From: Bacteroidota bacterium
GTDB taxonomy: Bacteria > Bacteroidota > Bacteroidia > Bacteroidales > Lentimicrobiaceae
Assembly: GCA_023441805.1 (NCBI GenBank)
Contig: JAEZNO010000004.1
Span: forward strand, 1 to 64,000
Length of the DNA: 64,000 nucleotides
Direction: 5' to 3'
Positions 8,807-17,741 of this stretch are shown in pieces. The first letter of the stretch is position 1; each line of letters starts with the position of its first letter. The position numbers and the translations under genes are program-made. The notes beneath the pieces were generated by a model. That model searched no databases. It was given only the letters and a program-made list of their open reading frames with translations, and had not been told where the DNA came from.

Positions 8807-9877
8807 TTAACCAACGGCTTCTTTCAGTCTTTCTGCATTTTCTGCCAACTGTAAGGCATCAATCATATCCTGAATATCACCATCAACAAAGGCAGTAAGA
8901 TTATACATGGTAAGATTGATTCTATGGTCGGTTACGCGGCTCTGAGGGTAATTATATGTTCTGACTTTGGCCGAACGGTCTCCGGTTGAAACCATGGTTT
9001 TACGTTTCTTTGATATTTCGTCAAGGTATTTCTGGTATTCCTGTTCAAACAACCTTGTACGAAGTACAGTAAGAGCCTTATCGAAATTCTTCAGCTGTGA
9101 TTTCTGGTCCTGACAGGTAACAACAATACCTGTTGGAATATGAGTAAGTCGAACGGCTGAATAAGTAGTATTAACCGATTGTCCCCCGGGGCCTGATGAA
9201 CAGTAGGTATCCTTACGGATATCAGAAGGTTTAAGTTCCACATCAAATTCATCAGCTTCGGGAAGCACAGCAACTGAAGCTGCTGAAGTATGAACTCTGC
9301 CCTGAGTTTCAGTTTGTGGTACTCTTTGCACACGATGAACACCTGATTCATACTTTAATTGGCCATAAACATTCTCTCCACTAACATTGAGTATTATTTC
9401 TTTGAACCCGCCAACTGTGCCTTCAGTATAATCAACCAGTTCAATCTTCCATCCTTTGTTTTCGCAGTACTTGGTGTACATCCTGTAGAGATCACCGGCA
9501 AATATACTGGCTTCATCTCCACCGGTGCCTGCTCTTATTTCAACTATAGCATTCTTTCCATCCTGTGGGTCAGATGGGATAAGCATGAGCCTGATTTCTT
9601 CTTCCATCTGCTCACGCTTTTCAGTCAGTTCATTCAGTTCTTCCTTTGCTAAAGATCTGAATTCTTCATCTTTTTCCTGGTACAGAATTTCCTTTGCATG
9701 AGCTATGTTGTCCATTACAAGCTTATAGTCCTTATAAGCCTTAATGACAGGATTCAACTCCTTATAATCTTTGCTTAGCTTGATGTATGCCTTCATATCA
9801 TTCATGATACCGGGGTCATTCATCTGCTTTTCAATCTCAACGTAACGGTTATATATAGCTTCAAGTTTATCGAGCAT
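8807..9877 (-). CDS. prfA: Peptide chain release factor 1
   Basis: This class I release factor recognises UAA and UAG and triggers peptide release on the ribosome. The universal GGQ motif is in SGPGGQSVNT (residues 231-233). The stop-codon recognition tripeptide is P-Q-T (187-189) within RVPQTETQGRVHTSA, the RF1 pattern and not the SPF of RF2. I start it at the ATG at 9877, giving 356 residues and MLDKLEAIYNRY. The frame reaches a TTG at 9886, but a -7 promoter box at 9897-9905 would put the transcript start near 9891, which favours the ATG. It is followed by pyrF. Confidence 0.96.
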   Translation of the reverse strand: MLDKLEAIYNRYVEIEKQMNDPGIMNDMKAYIKLSKDYKELNPVIKAYKDYKLVMDNIAHAKEILYQEKDEEFRSLAKEELNELTEKREQMEEEIRLMLIPSDPQDGKNAIVEIRAGTGGDEASIFAGDLYRMYTKYCENKGWKIELVDYTEGTVGGFKEIILNVSGENVYGQLKYESGVHRVQRVPQTETQGRVHTSAASVAVLPEADEFDVELKPSDIRKDTYCSSGPGGQSVNTTYSAVRLTHIPTGIVVTCQDQKSQLKNFDKALTVLRTRLFEQEYQKYLDEISKKRKTMVSTGDRSAKVRTYNYPQSRVTDHRINLTMYNLTAFVDGDIQDMIDALQLAENAERLKEAVG

Positions 9878-9896
9878 GACATTCAAATTTGAGGGT

Positions 9897-9905
9897 GCAA
9901 AGTTA
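9897..9905 (-). promoter_or_regulatory. Predicted -7 promoter element of prfA
   Basis: The minus strand reads TAACTTTGC, an exact match to the Bacteroidota primary-sigma -7 consensus TAnnTTTG(C). It lies 20 bases before the prfA ATG. I see no good -33 TTTG box. Confidence 0.5.
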
Positions 9906-10167
9906 CTAATTTATTAGACTGATTTTTAGGGATCCTCATCAGCCAAGGTTATTTAGTATACAACAGGTTTAAGGGTAAAGTTGTGATTAAATATTGGAAT
10001 TTAGTCCTTAAAACCAATCGGGGACTTAGTGCGGAATGTAATAATGTAATAAAATAAGTATTAGGTTTAGATAGTTGAAACGGTTATGTAAAATTCTAGT
10101 AGCAGCACTGATACTCCAATATTGAGTATGACTTACCGATATTGAAGTAATCTGTTGAAACCCATAG

Positions 10168-11337
10168 CTAGTATTCTAATATTTCTTCAGGAGAGGTAAT
10201 GGTCAGACGCTTCCTGTCAGACGCTTCAACATGGCCAATAATCTTTGCATCAATGTTAAAGGATGCAGCAATTTCAATTATTAGGTTTGCAAACTTTTCA
10301 GGAAGATAAATCTCCATGCGATGCCCCATATTAAAGACCTTATACATTTCACTGAGTGGGGTATTGGATTGTTCCTTAATGATACTGAAAAGTGGTGGGA
10401 TGTTGAACATGTTATCCTTAACAATGTGCAGGTTGTTAATAAAATGAAGCACCTTAGTCTGAGCTCCTCCTGAACAGTGTATCATTCCATGAATTTCATG
10501 TCGTAATTCAGCTAAAACTTGTTTGATTACGGGAGCATAAGTGCGGGTAGGGGAGAGTAGAAGTTTACCATAATCCAGCCCTTCTATTGGAGAAGGCGCC
10601 GTAATGTCAATGCTGCCACTATATATCAATTCCTCCGGTACTTGTGGATCATACGATTCAGGGTAATGGCTTGCATATTTATCCGAAAGCATATCATGCC
10701 TTGCGGAGGTTAAACCATTACTCCCTGTACCTCCATTATAGGTTTCCTCATATGTAGCCTTACCAAAAGATGCCAATCCAACAATTACATCACCGGGTGC
10801 TATTGCATCATTTCTGATAATACTGTCACGCTTTACTCTGGCACTAACAGTTGAATCCACGATTATTGTACGAACAAGATCTCCAACATCGGCAGTTTCA
10901 CCTCCGGTTGACCAGATGCTTATACCGTGTGATCTTAAATTCTCAAGGAAACTCTCTGTACCGTTAATAATCTCGGCAATTACACTTCCCGGAATTAGGT
11001 TCTTGTTTCTTCCTATGGTACTTGAGATTAGAATATTGTCGGTTATACCAACGCATAAGAGGTCATCAGTATTCATGACTATTGCATCTTGAGCAATTCC
11101 TTTCCAGACTGACAAATCACCGGTTTCTTTCCAGTAAATATATGCCAGAGATGATTTAGTGCCTGCACCATCCGCATGCATTATATTGCAATAGTCAGGA
11201 TTATTACCTAAAATATCAGGGATTACTTTACAGAATGCTTTTGGGAAAATACCTTTATCTATAGTCTTTATTGCATTGTGTACATCTTCTTTATCAGCAG
11301 ATACCCCTCTGCGAGTATAACGTGATTCCTGATCCAT
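10168..11337 (-). CDS. purM: AIR synthase family protein, probable phosphoribosylformylglycinamidine cyclo-ligase
   Basis: The 389-residue protein is of the PurM (AIR synthase) type, which closes the imidazole ring in purine synthesis using ATP. Visible signatures are MHADGAGTKSSLAYIYW, NTDDLLCVGITDNILIS, and the glycine-rich STGGETADVGDLV. The N terminus MDQESRYTRRGVSADKEDVHNAIK is characteristic of the Bacteroidota form, which is longer than the E. coli enzyme of 345 residues. It follows the OmpA-like gene by 16 bases and so probably shares its transcript. It is separated from prfA by 290 bases. Other ATP-binding AIR-synthase relatives (SelD, ThiL, HypE) lack this N terminus. Confidence 0.9.
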   Translation of the reverse strand: MDQESRYTRRGVSADKEDVHNAIKTIDKGIFPKAFCKVIPDILGNNPDYCNIMHADGAGTKSSLAYIYWKETGDLSVWKGIAQDAIVMNTDDLLCVGITDNILISSTIGRNKNLIPGSVIAEIINGTESFLENLRSHGISIWSTGGETADVGDLVRTIIVDSTVSARVKRDSIIRNDAIAPGDVIVGLASFGKATYEETYNGGTGSNGLTSARHDMLSDKYASHYPESYDPQVPEELIYSGSIDITAPSPIEGLDYGKLLLSPTRTYAPVIKQVLAELRHEIHGMIHCSGGAQTKVLHFINNLHIVKDNMFNIPPLFSIIKEQSNTPLSEMYKVFNMGHRMEIYLPEKFANLIIEIAASFNIDAKIIGHVEASDRKRLTITSPEEILEY

Positions 11338-11353
11338 CCGATCGAATAAGCTA

Positions 11354-13807
11354 TTAGTTGAAAATCAGTTGCTTCTTATCTGTTGCAAGTTTAAACCTTC
11401 CAAGCATACTAATGGTACTTTCGCCCATGATAACTCCTTCTGTTAATTTATGCGAAACAGAGGCTTCTATATTTGATACAGTTTTTGGTCCAATCCTGAA
11501 TTCCTTGATTTTGAATACAGCCTTATCAGCAATACTACCTTCGGCAAGTACAATAGCTGGATCACCTGTAAAATCTTCCTTTGTGATTGCACCGCTCTGA
11601 AGGAGTTTCTGTGCCTCAGCAAGTGAGAAGATAAATCCACGGTCATTTGGATCAATCATAATATCAACCGTAATACCGTTAATCACAGCAGGAACCATCA
11701 TTGAACTGCCTTTGCCTGATTTCAGATTTACAATATTATCTTCAGGATTTATTTTAATGTCAACTCTTTGCTGTGCGAATTCCTGATTTTTGGCCCGTGG
11801 TACAAAATCCTTACTCAAAACCCTGAATTCAGTACGGCGGTTCAATGCATGAGCTGCTTCCTTCTGATCATTCGTTGGAAGTGAATCAATAAATTGTTGA
11901 GTAAGTACTGTTCCGGCTTTGAAAAGAAAACCATCTTTTACTTTGTTGTTTGGCAAAACACGCGGGACTCGTTCACCGTAACCCTTTGCAACTAATCTTG
12001 CAGGATCAATACCTCTTTCGATAAGATAATTTACTACCGATTCAGCTCTTCGTTGTGAAAGGATATCATTCCTTTCTTCAGTGTCACGTGTGTCAGTATG
12101 TGAAGCAAGCTCTATAACAATAGTTTCGTTATCAAGTAAGGTTTTAATAAGTCCCTGTAATGAATCCTGATATTGTGGTTTAAGATCCCATTTAGCCAAA
12201 TCATACAGAATGTCAGGTAGTACAACAGGCTTTTCAGGAATTGGCTGAAGCATAAAATCTATCACAAAGTCTTTGTTCTTCTCCAGACCTACTGTTGTCT
12301 CCCTTGCCTTAGTATTAAAGTAATTATCTTTAGTTACTGTAATATCGTAAGTTGTGTTGGGTTTGATTTGCGACTTGCTGAAAGAGTAGAAACCTTTCGG
12401 GTCAGTTTTTGCTTCAATTGACGAGCCATCTGAACCAACAAGTTTAACTGAAGCCATAGGAACAAACTGCAGTGTACGATCATCTTTCACGGTGCCGGCA
12501 AGAGTGAATACCAATGGTGGATTATTGAAAGCGTAAATGTCATCACCTCCACGACCTCCCTTACGGTTTGAAGTAAAAACTCCTGCATCTTCACCTGCCT
12601 TGAATACCATTGCAAAATCATCTCCGCTTGAATTGACAGGAACTTCCATGTTGACAGGTTTAGTCCATCCGTCCTCTCTTTTGATACTCTTAAAGATATC
12701 TAACCCACCTAAACCGGGATGCCCATTTGATGCGAAATACAGGATTGTGTCATTCCTCAGGAAAGGGAATACTTCATCACCCGGTGTATTTATAACATCA
12801 CCAAGATTCAGAGCTTTATTGAATTTATCTGTGGTAGTGGAACGTGTTGCTATCCAAAGGTCTTTACCACCTTTCCCACCTTCACGGTCACTTGAAAAGA
12901 TAATTGTCAATTCATCACTACTGATTGCAGGATGGCCATTAGTGACAGTACTGTCAGTTCCTAAATCCAGGACTGCAGGTTCACCCCATCCTTTGCCACT
13001 TTTTCTAATGGTCATTATTCTACAGTTAGTATTCTCTTCATCTTCATTTCCGCAACGAGTGTAATACATTGTACTGAACGAACTGTTGAATACTGGAACT
13101 CCTTCGTTGGCAGTGGTATTAAGTTTTCCTTCTGATTCGGTAAGTGTAGGTTCACTCCAGTCACCTTTACGGTCCTGGCGACTTTGATAAAGATCACTAA
13201 AGTTCTGTCCTGTCCAACCATCAAGACCTTTACCTGTGCTACCTTCACGTGTAGAAGTGAAAATCAGAGCATTGTAAAATCTGTCTGAAAAAGTTGCAGC
13301 AAAATCATCAGCTTTCGAATTAACTTTTTTAATATTTTCTACACTGTATTTAGTAGGATTTTCAATCCATTCCTGTATCATGGTGCATGATTGTACTCCA
13401 TTCGGACCTCTGGGATCATCAGGAACGCTTTCAGCATAACTTGCATAATAATCTCTGGCCAAATCATATTTCTCATTGGCCTTCAGCATATCGGCATAAT
13501 TAAGGTATGCGATAGGATTTTTTCTTGCAAAATCGCTGTTAATCATGCGTTTATAATTAACCTCAGCTCTCTTGGTGTTATTCATTTTCCTATAACACTC
13601 TGCCATCTGATATGAAATTCTATCCTTTTCAGGGCGGCTCTTGGTTCTGGAATACGCTTTCTTGTACCGATTTACAGCAAGATTGTATTGGAATGTATTG
13701 AATGCATCATCTGCTGCTGCCATTCTCCGGCTTTGGGCTGTAACTTCCGGCAAGGTAAACAGTGAAAAAAGGAGGATAATAAAAATTACTCTAAGGTTCA
13801 TGAACAT
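11354..13807 (-). CDS. PorE-like OmpA family envelope protein with C-terminal degenerate retropepsin domain
   Basis: The 817-residue protein has a signal peptide (residues 1-25) and TPR-like helices (30-150). A PD40/WD40-like propeller follows (165-425, with repeats such as LTIIFSSDREGGKGGKDLWIA), then a carboxypeptidase-regulatory-like beta sandwich (433-520). Next is an OmpA peptidoglycan-binding domain (530-665, ELASHTDTRD and NRRTEFRV). TPR-propeller-CRD-OmpA is the plan of the type IX secretion protein PorE and its many paralogues, so it likely links the outer membrane to peptidoglycan. Unusually, residues 703-817 resemble a retropepsin fold, but the catalytic DTG position reads Asp719-Pro-Asn. 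It lies 26 bases after tatA and 16 before purM. The start could also be the ATG at 13801. Confidence 0.88.
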   Translation of the reverse strand: MFMNLRVIFIILLFSLFTLPEVTAQSRRMAAADDAFNTFQYNLAVNRYKKAYSRTKSRPEKDRISYQMAECYRKMNNTKRAEVNYKRMINSDFARKNPIAYLNYADMLKANEKYDLARDYYASYAESVPDDPRGPNGVQSCTMIQEWIENPTKYSVENIKKVNSKADDFAATFSDRFYNALIFTSTREGSTGKGLDGWTGQNFSDLYQSRQDRKGDWSEPTLTESEGKLNTTANEGVPVFNSSFSTMYYTRCGNEDEENTNCRIMTIRKSGKGWGEPAVLDLGTDSTVTNGHPAISSDELTIIFSSDREGGKGGKDLWIATRSTTTDKFNKALNLGDVINTPGDEVFPFLRNDTILYFASNGHPGLGGLDIFKSIKREDGWTKPVNMEVPVNSSGDDFAMVFKAGEDAGVFTSNRKGGRGGDDIYAFNNPPLVFTLAGTVKDDRTLQFVPMASVKLVGSDGSSIEAKTDPKGFYSFSKSQIKPNTTYDITVTKDNYFNTKARETTVGLEKNKDFVIDFMLQPIPEKPVVLPDILYDLAKWDLKPQYQDSLQGLIKTLLDNETIVIELASHTDTRDTEERNDILSQRRAESVVNYLIERGIDPARLVAKGYGERVPRVLPNNKVKDGFLFKAGTVLTQQFIDSLPTNDQKEAAHALNRRTEFRVLSKDFVPRAKNQEFAQQRVDIKINPEDNIVNLKSGKGSSMMVPAVINGITVDIMIDPNDRGFIFSLAEAQKLLQSGAITKEDFTGDPAIVLAEGSIADKAVFKIKEFRIGPKTVSNIEASVSHKLTEGVIMGESTISMLGRFKLATDKKQLIFN

Positions 13808-13833
13808 ATTGTTATAATGCTAAACCACTGATT

Positions 13834-14262
13834 TTACTGATCTGTATTGGGGTTAACGCTTAAATCCTGCTGAATATTGTTACTATTTGGTGCTTCAAAT
13901 GCTTTACTGTCATTAGTAACATCACCTGCATCAGTAGGTTTATTATTTCTACTGTTTTTTTGATTAATAGCCTTCATCCTGTCTGACTGCTCCTGTTGTA
14001 TCGTGATACTCAGGTCGGGTGTTTCATATTCAATTTTTGCAGCATCTCTTGCAGACTTAAGTTCTAAAGTGATATTCCTTGTCTGGTCAGTGAATTCACG
14101 CGTTAGCTCACCTGAAACACTCTTGATTTCATTCATCGTCCGCCCCATTTTTCTTGCAATTTCAGGAAGCTTTTTTGGACCGAATACCAGAAAAGCAACA
14201 ATGAGAATGACTAAAAATTCTCCGCCACTTATATCCAGAAAAAGCAATGGGCTCATTGGCAT
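13834..14262 (-). CDS. tatA: Twin-arginine translocase subunit, TatA/TatB family
   Basis: The 142-residue protein has one membrane helix near the N terminus (residues 8-24). The family hinge and amphipathic helix FGPKKLPEIARKMG comes next, then a polar, Gln- and Asn-rich tail. It is a Tat pore or receptor subunit exporting folded proteins across the inner membrane. TatA and TatB cannot be firmly separated here: the tail is long for TatA, but Bacteroidota often use TatA-type proteins alone. It sits between secDF upstream (with a terminator between) and the OmpA-like gene downstream, in an export-related neighbourhood. A second possible start is the ATG at 14256. Confidence 0.9.
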   Translation of the reverse strand: MPMSPLLFLDISGGEFLVILIVAFLVFGPKKLPEIARKMGRTMNEIKSVSGELTREFTDQTRNITLELKSARDAAKIEYETPDLSITIQQEQSDRMKAINQKNSRNNKPTDAGDVTNDSKAFEAPNSNNIQQDLSVNPNTDQ

Positions 14263-14345
14263 GATGACAACTAATTTATTTGACCGGTAAAGATACGCAA
14301 TTATAAAGACACTTAATTAGGTTTGTAACCAAAGGTAAACAGCAA

Positions 14346-14379
14346 TAAAAAAAATAGCTGCTCTTGTAGGAGCAGCTAT
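14346..14379 (-). terminator. Rho-independent terminator of secDF
   Basis: ATAGCTGCTC (14354-14363) pairs perfectly with GAGCAGCTAT (14370-14379). On the minus strand the stem is followed by a run of T residues (complement of 14347-14354). It lies 61 bases after the secDF stop and before tatA. Confidence 0.85.
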
Positions 14380-14439
14380 CTGTAAATTATTCTAATCTTA
14401 TGCTTATTATCCATGTATTACATGGACGAGCCTTTTTAT

Positions 14440-17400
14440 TTAGCTCTTAGCTTTTTTTAGTTCAAGTGATTTCTTAGCAGCTTTCTTTTCACTAAGGCCT
14501 ATGAAGTCGTATGCCAGAGCAGCTGCGTTGAAGATAGAAGAGTATGTACCAACAGCGATACCAACCATCAAGGCGAATACAAATCCTCTGATTACTTCAC
14601 CGCCAAAGATGAAGATTGCAATCAATACAACCAAAGTAGTTCCTGAAGTATTAAATGTACGTCCTAAAGTGCTGTTCATAGCGTTGTTCATGTTCTCTTT
14701 TAATGAGCGCTTTGGATGTAGTCCAATATACTCCCTGATTCGGTCAAAGATGATCACGGTATCATTGATTGAATATCCGATAATAGTCAACAATGCAGCT
14801 ATAAATGCCTGGTCTACTTCAAGATTGAATGGCAGTATTCCATAGAATAACGAGAACACTCCAATAGTAATCAATGAGTCGTGTGTTAAGGATAGCACAC
14901 CTGAAAGACCGTATTGCCATCTCTTGAAACGTATAGCAATATAGACAAACATTACAATAAGGGCGAAAACAACTGCCATTACAGCACCCTGTTTAATATC
15001 ATCAGCAATAGTAGGCCCTACTTTTTGTGAACTCAATCGACCTAATATTTTTGTATCACTATCAGAAGTGAAGTCAGCAAAACTCAACGGTTGTTTATAA
15101 AGACCCTTAACACCTTCATAAAGTTTTGCCTCAACCAGACTGTCAGCAGCTCTGGAATCATCTTCAATACTAAATTTGGTAGTAATTTTTACCTGGTCGC
15201 TTCCACCGAATGTCTTAACTTCAGGAGATTCTCCAAAAGCAGTACTCAGGCTTTCACGGACATCATTTGTTGTAACAGGTTGGTCAAAACGTACAATGTA
15301 TGTACGACCACCTGTGAAGTCAACACCATAATTTAGTCCCTTAGTGGCTAATGAAATGATACCAATTAAGATGATAATACCTGATACAACGTAAAGCTTC
15401 TTCCTTAGACCGATAAAATCAATATGTATGTCAGTGAAAGCATATTTTGTGTATGAATTGAAGAAGGTAATTTCCTTATTTCTCTTTAGCAGATTTTCAA
15501 AGATAATTCTTGAGATAAAGATAGCTGTGAAGAGTGAAGTGATAATGCCAATAATAAGAGTAGTAGCAAAACCCTGGATAGGACCACTACCAAATATATA
15601 GAGTACTATACCTGTTAATATTGTTGTTACGTTACCGTCAATAATAGCCGAGTAAGCATTTTTGTATCCATCGGTCAGAGCGAGTCTCAGACCTTTACCT
15701 GCACGTAACTCTTCTTTAATACGCTCATAGATAATAACGTTAGCATCAACCGCCATACCTAAAGTAAGCACAATACCTGCAATACCGGGTAATGTAAGCA
15801 CAGCTCCCAGTGATGTCAGAACTCCGAAGATGAAGAACACGTTTGAAACAAGTGCAAGGTCAGCAACCCAACCGGCCCTGTTATAGTATCCCACCATGTA
15901 GATCAGTACAAGAACGAATGCAATAATAAAAGAGGCAAGTCCTGAATTAATTGACTCACGTCCAAGTGATGGTCCTACAACTTCTTCCTGAACAATTCTT
16001 GCTGGAGCCGGCAGTTTACCTGCTTTAAGGATATTGCTAAGGTCCTGAGCTTCTTCAATAGTGAAGTTACCTGAAATGGATGAACGACCGTTTGGTATCT
16101 CACCATTTACAACTGGTGCACTGTATACATAGTTGTCGAGAACAATTGCAATTTGGTTACCGATATTGTCGGCAGTTAATCGCTTCCAAACTTTAGCACC
16201 TTCATTATTCATGAGCATAGTAATCTCAACACGTCCGTTTTGGTCGTAATCCTGGCGTGCATCAACAACTGCATCTCCGCCTAATGGAGCTCTGCCGTCA
16301 CGGTTAGTCACTTTCAGAGCAATAAGTTCAAGTACGTCGGGTCTGTCTTTTTCAGGCTTAACTGTCCACGCAAGTTTCAAATCTCTTGGGAAGATATTGG
16401 CCACTTTTGCTAAAGCCCTATTCACTTTAGATGTATCTTTTATTGCAGCAAAGCCAACTGTAGCTCCATGACCCGGGAAATACTGTCCTTGCTCATTTTG
16501 GAAAATTGCAGGACGCAGATATGCAAAAAGTGGATTCTCTTTGGCATATTGTTGGAAAGACTCTGATTCTTTTGCTGCAGCTGATGTATCACTTATTCTG
16601 TCGAGCAGTGATGTATCAGAAGCAAGTAATGTGGTATCGTTTTCTGTTTCGGTAGTAGTTGTAGCAGGTTCTGTTTCATCAGTTGCTGATTCTGTTTGAG
16701 TAGTGTCAATTTCGGTTGCTTCAACTGATGCCAGACGTTTGTTGGCCTCCTCAAAATAATTTACAACATCTCCAAACTGGTAGGTTTCCCAGAACTCAAG
16801 CTGAGCAGTACCCTGTAAAAGTTTCCTTACACGTTCAGGCTCTTTAATGCCGGGTAACTCAACCAGAATTCTGCCTGCTGTCTGCATTTTCTGGATGTTC
16901 GGTTGAGCAACACCGAAACGGTCAATACGTGTACGGAGAATATTGAATGTACGATCAATTGCACCATTTGTCTCTTCTCTGATGACTTTTAATACTTCAT
17001 CATTGGTTGAATTGAAGGTAACCCTGTCTTTCAGGTCAACTGTATTGAATATGGCTGCTAATTTTGCATTCGGGTCAATTTCTTTGAAGGATTGGCCAAA
17101 CAAAGTAACAAAGTCATCCTGACTGTTTCTTTGTTTTTCGACAGCTTTTTGAATTGCCTGTACGAAAACAGGATTATCACTGTTATCAGCAAGAGCTTTA
17201 ACGATGTCAACAACAGAAACTTCCATTGTCACGTTCATACCTCCCTTGAGGTCAAGCCCCAGATTCAGCTCGCGTTCTTTTACTTCCCTGTAAGTATATT
17301 TCCTGACGAGGATGTTATATACCGGCTGGTTTGCAACTGAATCAAGATAATAAGCTTCGCGTGCTTTGGTTATTGAATCTAAAATTGCTGTTTCAAGAAC

Positions 17401-17568
17401 TGCATCTCCTTTAGCTAATTCTTTTGCCTCCCGAACTGCTACTTCGCTCTTGGCATAACTTCTTGCTTTGCTCTCAACTCTCTTTGAAAAGTAAGTGAAT
17501 GAAAGCTGAAAAAGGCAAACAAGTGCCAATGCAATTGCGAAAAATTTAATAGCACCTTTATTCTGCAT
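14440..17568 (-). CDS. secDF: Fused protein translocase subunit SecDF
   Basis: The 1042-residue membrane protein joins SecD and SecF in one chain. It uses the proton gradient to pull preproteins from the Sec channel. The SecD half has LNLGLDLKGGMNVTMEV near residue 100, the RILVELPGIKEPERVRKLLQ region, and the transmembrane block with LGMAVDANVIIYERIKEELR. The SecF half begins near residue 725 with LNYGVDFTGGRTY and has IGYSINDTVIIFDRIRE. A Thr/Glu/Asp-rich insertion (about 278-336) sits in the first periplasmic domain. The frame is open to 17754, but I start at the ATG at 17568, where MQNKGAIKFFAIALALV makes the first membrane helix and a promoter box lies 45 bases upstream. Confidence 0.96.
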   Translation of the reverse strand: MQNKGAIKFFAIALALVCLFQLSFTYFSKRVESKARSYAKSEVAVREAKELAKGDAVLETAILDSITKAREAYYLDSVANQPVYNILVRKYTYREVKERELNLGLDLKGGMNVTMEVSVVDIVKALADNSDNPVFVQAIQKAVEKQRNSQDDFVTLFGQSFKEIDPNAKLAAIFNTVDLKDRVTFNSTNDEVLKVIREETNGAIDRTFNILRTRIDRFGVAQPNIQKMQTAGRILVELPGIKEPERVRKLLQGTAQLEFWETYQFGDVVNYFEEANKRLASVEATEIDTTQTESATDETEPATTTTETENDTTLLASDTSLLDRISDTSAAAKESESFQQYAKENPLFAYLRPAIFQNEQGQYFPGHGATVGFAAIKDTSKVNRALAKVANIFPRDLKLAWTVKPEKDRPDVLELIALKVTNRDGRAPLGGDAVVDARQDYDQNGRVEITMLMNNEGAKVWKRLTADNIGNQIAIVLDNYVYSAPVVNGEIPNGRSSISGNFTIEEAQDLSNILKAGKLPAPARIVQEEVVGPSLGRESINSGLASFIIAFVLVLIYMVGYYNRAGWVADLALVSNVFFIFGVLTSLGAVLTLPGIAGIVLTLGMAVDANVIIYERIKEELRAGKGLRLALTDGYKNAYSAIIDGNVTTILTGIVLYIFGSGPIQGFATTLIIGIITSLFTAIFISRIIFENLLKRNKEITFFNSYTKYAFTDIHIDFIGLRKKLYVVSGIIILIGIISLATKGLNYGVDFTGGRTYIVRFDQPVTTNDVRESLSTAFGESPEVKTFGGSDQVKITTKFSIEDDSRAADSLVEAKLYEGVKGLYKQPLSFADFTSDSDTKILGRLSSQKVGPTIADDIKQGAVMAVVFALIVMFVYIAIRFKRWQYGLSGVLSLTHDSLITIGVFSLFYGILPFNLEVDQAFIAALLTIIGYSINDTVIIFDRIREYIGLHPKRSLKENMNNAMNSTLGRTFNTSGTTLVVLIAIFIFGGEVIRGFVFALMVGIAVGTYSSIFNAAALAYDFIGLSEKKAAKKSLELKKAKS

Positions 17569-17612
17569 GTGTGGTTGGATTAATAACTTATTTAGACTAT
17601 TTTTTTGAGTTT

Positions 17613-17621
17613 GCAAATATA
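17613..17621 (-). promoter_or_regulatory. Predicted -7 promoter element of secDF
   Basis: The minus strand reads TATATTTGC, matching TAnnTTTG(C). It lies 45 bases upstream of the chosen ATG and inside the longer open frame, so it supports the shorter start. Confidence 0.5.
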
Positions 17622-17727
17622 GAATAAGTATCGTAATTAACCAATGTAACTTTTGAAGTTTTTTTACCAAGTTTTTTAGCCTAAAATGATATAAATGAGA
17701 ATGTTCAAATTTCATACACTCACTTTG

Positions 17728-17736
17728 TATCTTTGC
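17728..17736 (+). promoter_or_regulatory. Predicted -7 promoter element of the FG-GAP protein gene
   Basis: TATCTTTGC is an exact match to TAnnTTTGC. It overlaps the TTG at 17733, which is therefore unlikely to be the start codon. It puts the transcript start near 17741, favouring one of the ATGs at 17742, 17754 or 17757. Confidence 0.55.
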
Positions 17737-17741
17737 ATAAG

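Noticed and set aside
12537..13064. 175-codon open frame opposite the OmpA-like gene
   Set aside because: Pro/Ser-rich reverse reading of propeller repeats; the opposite strand is a clear coding gene.
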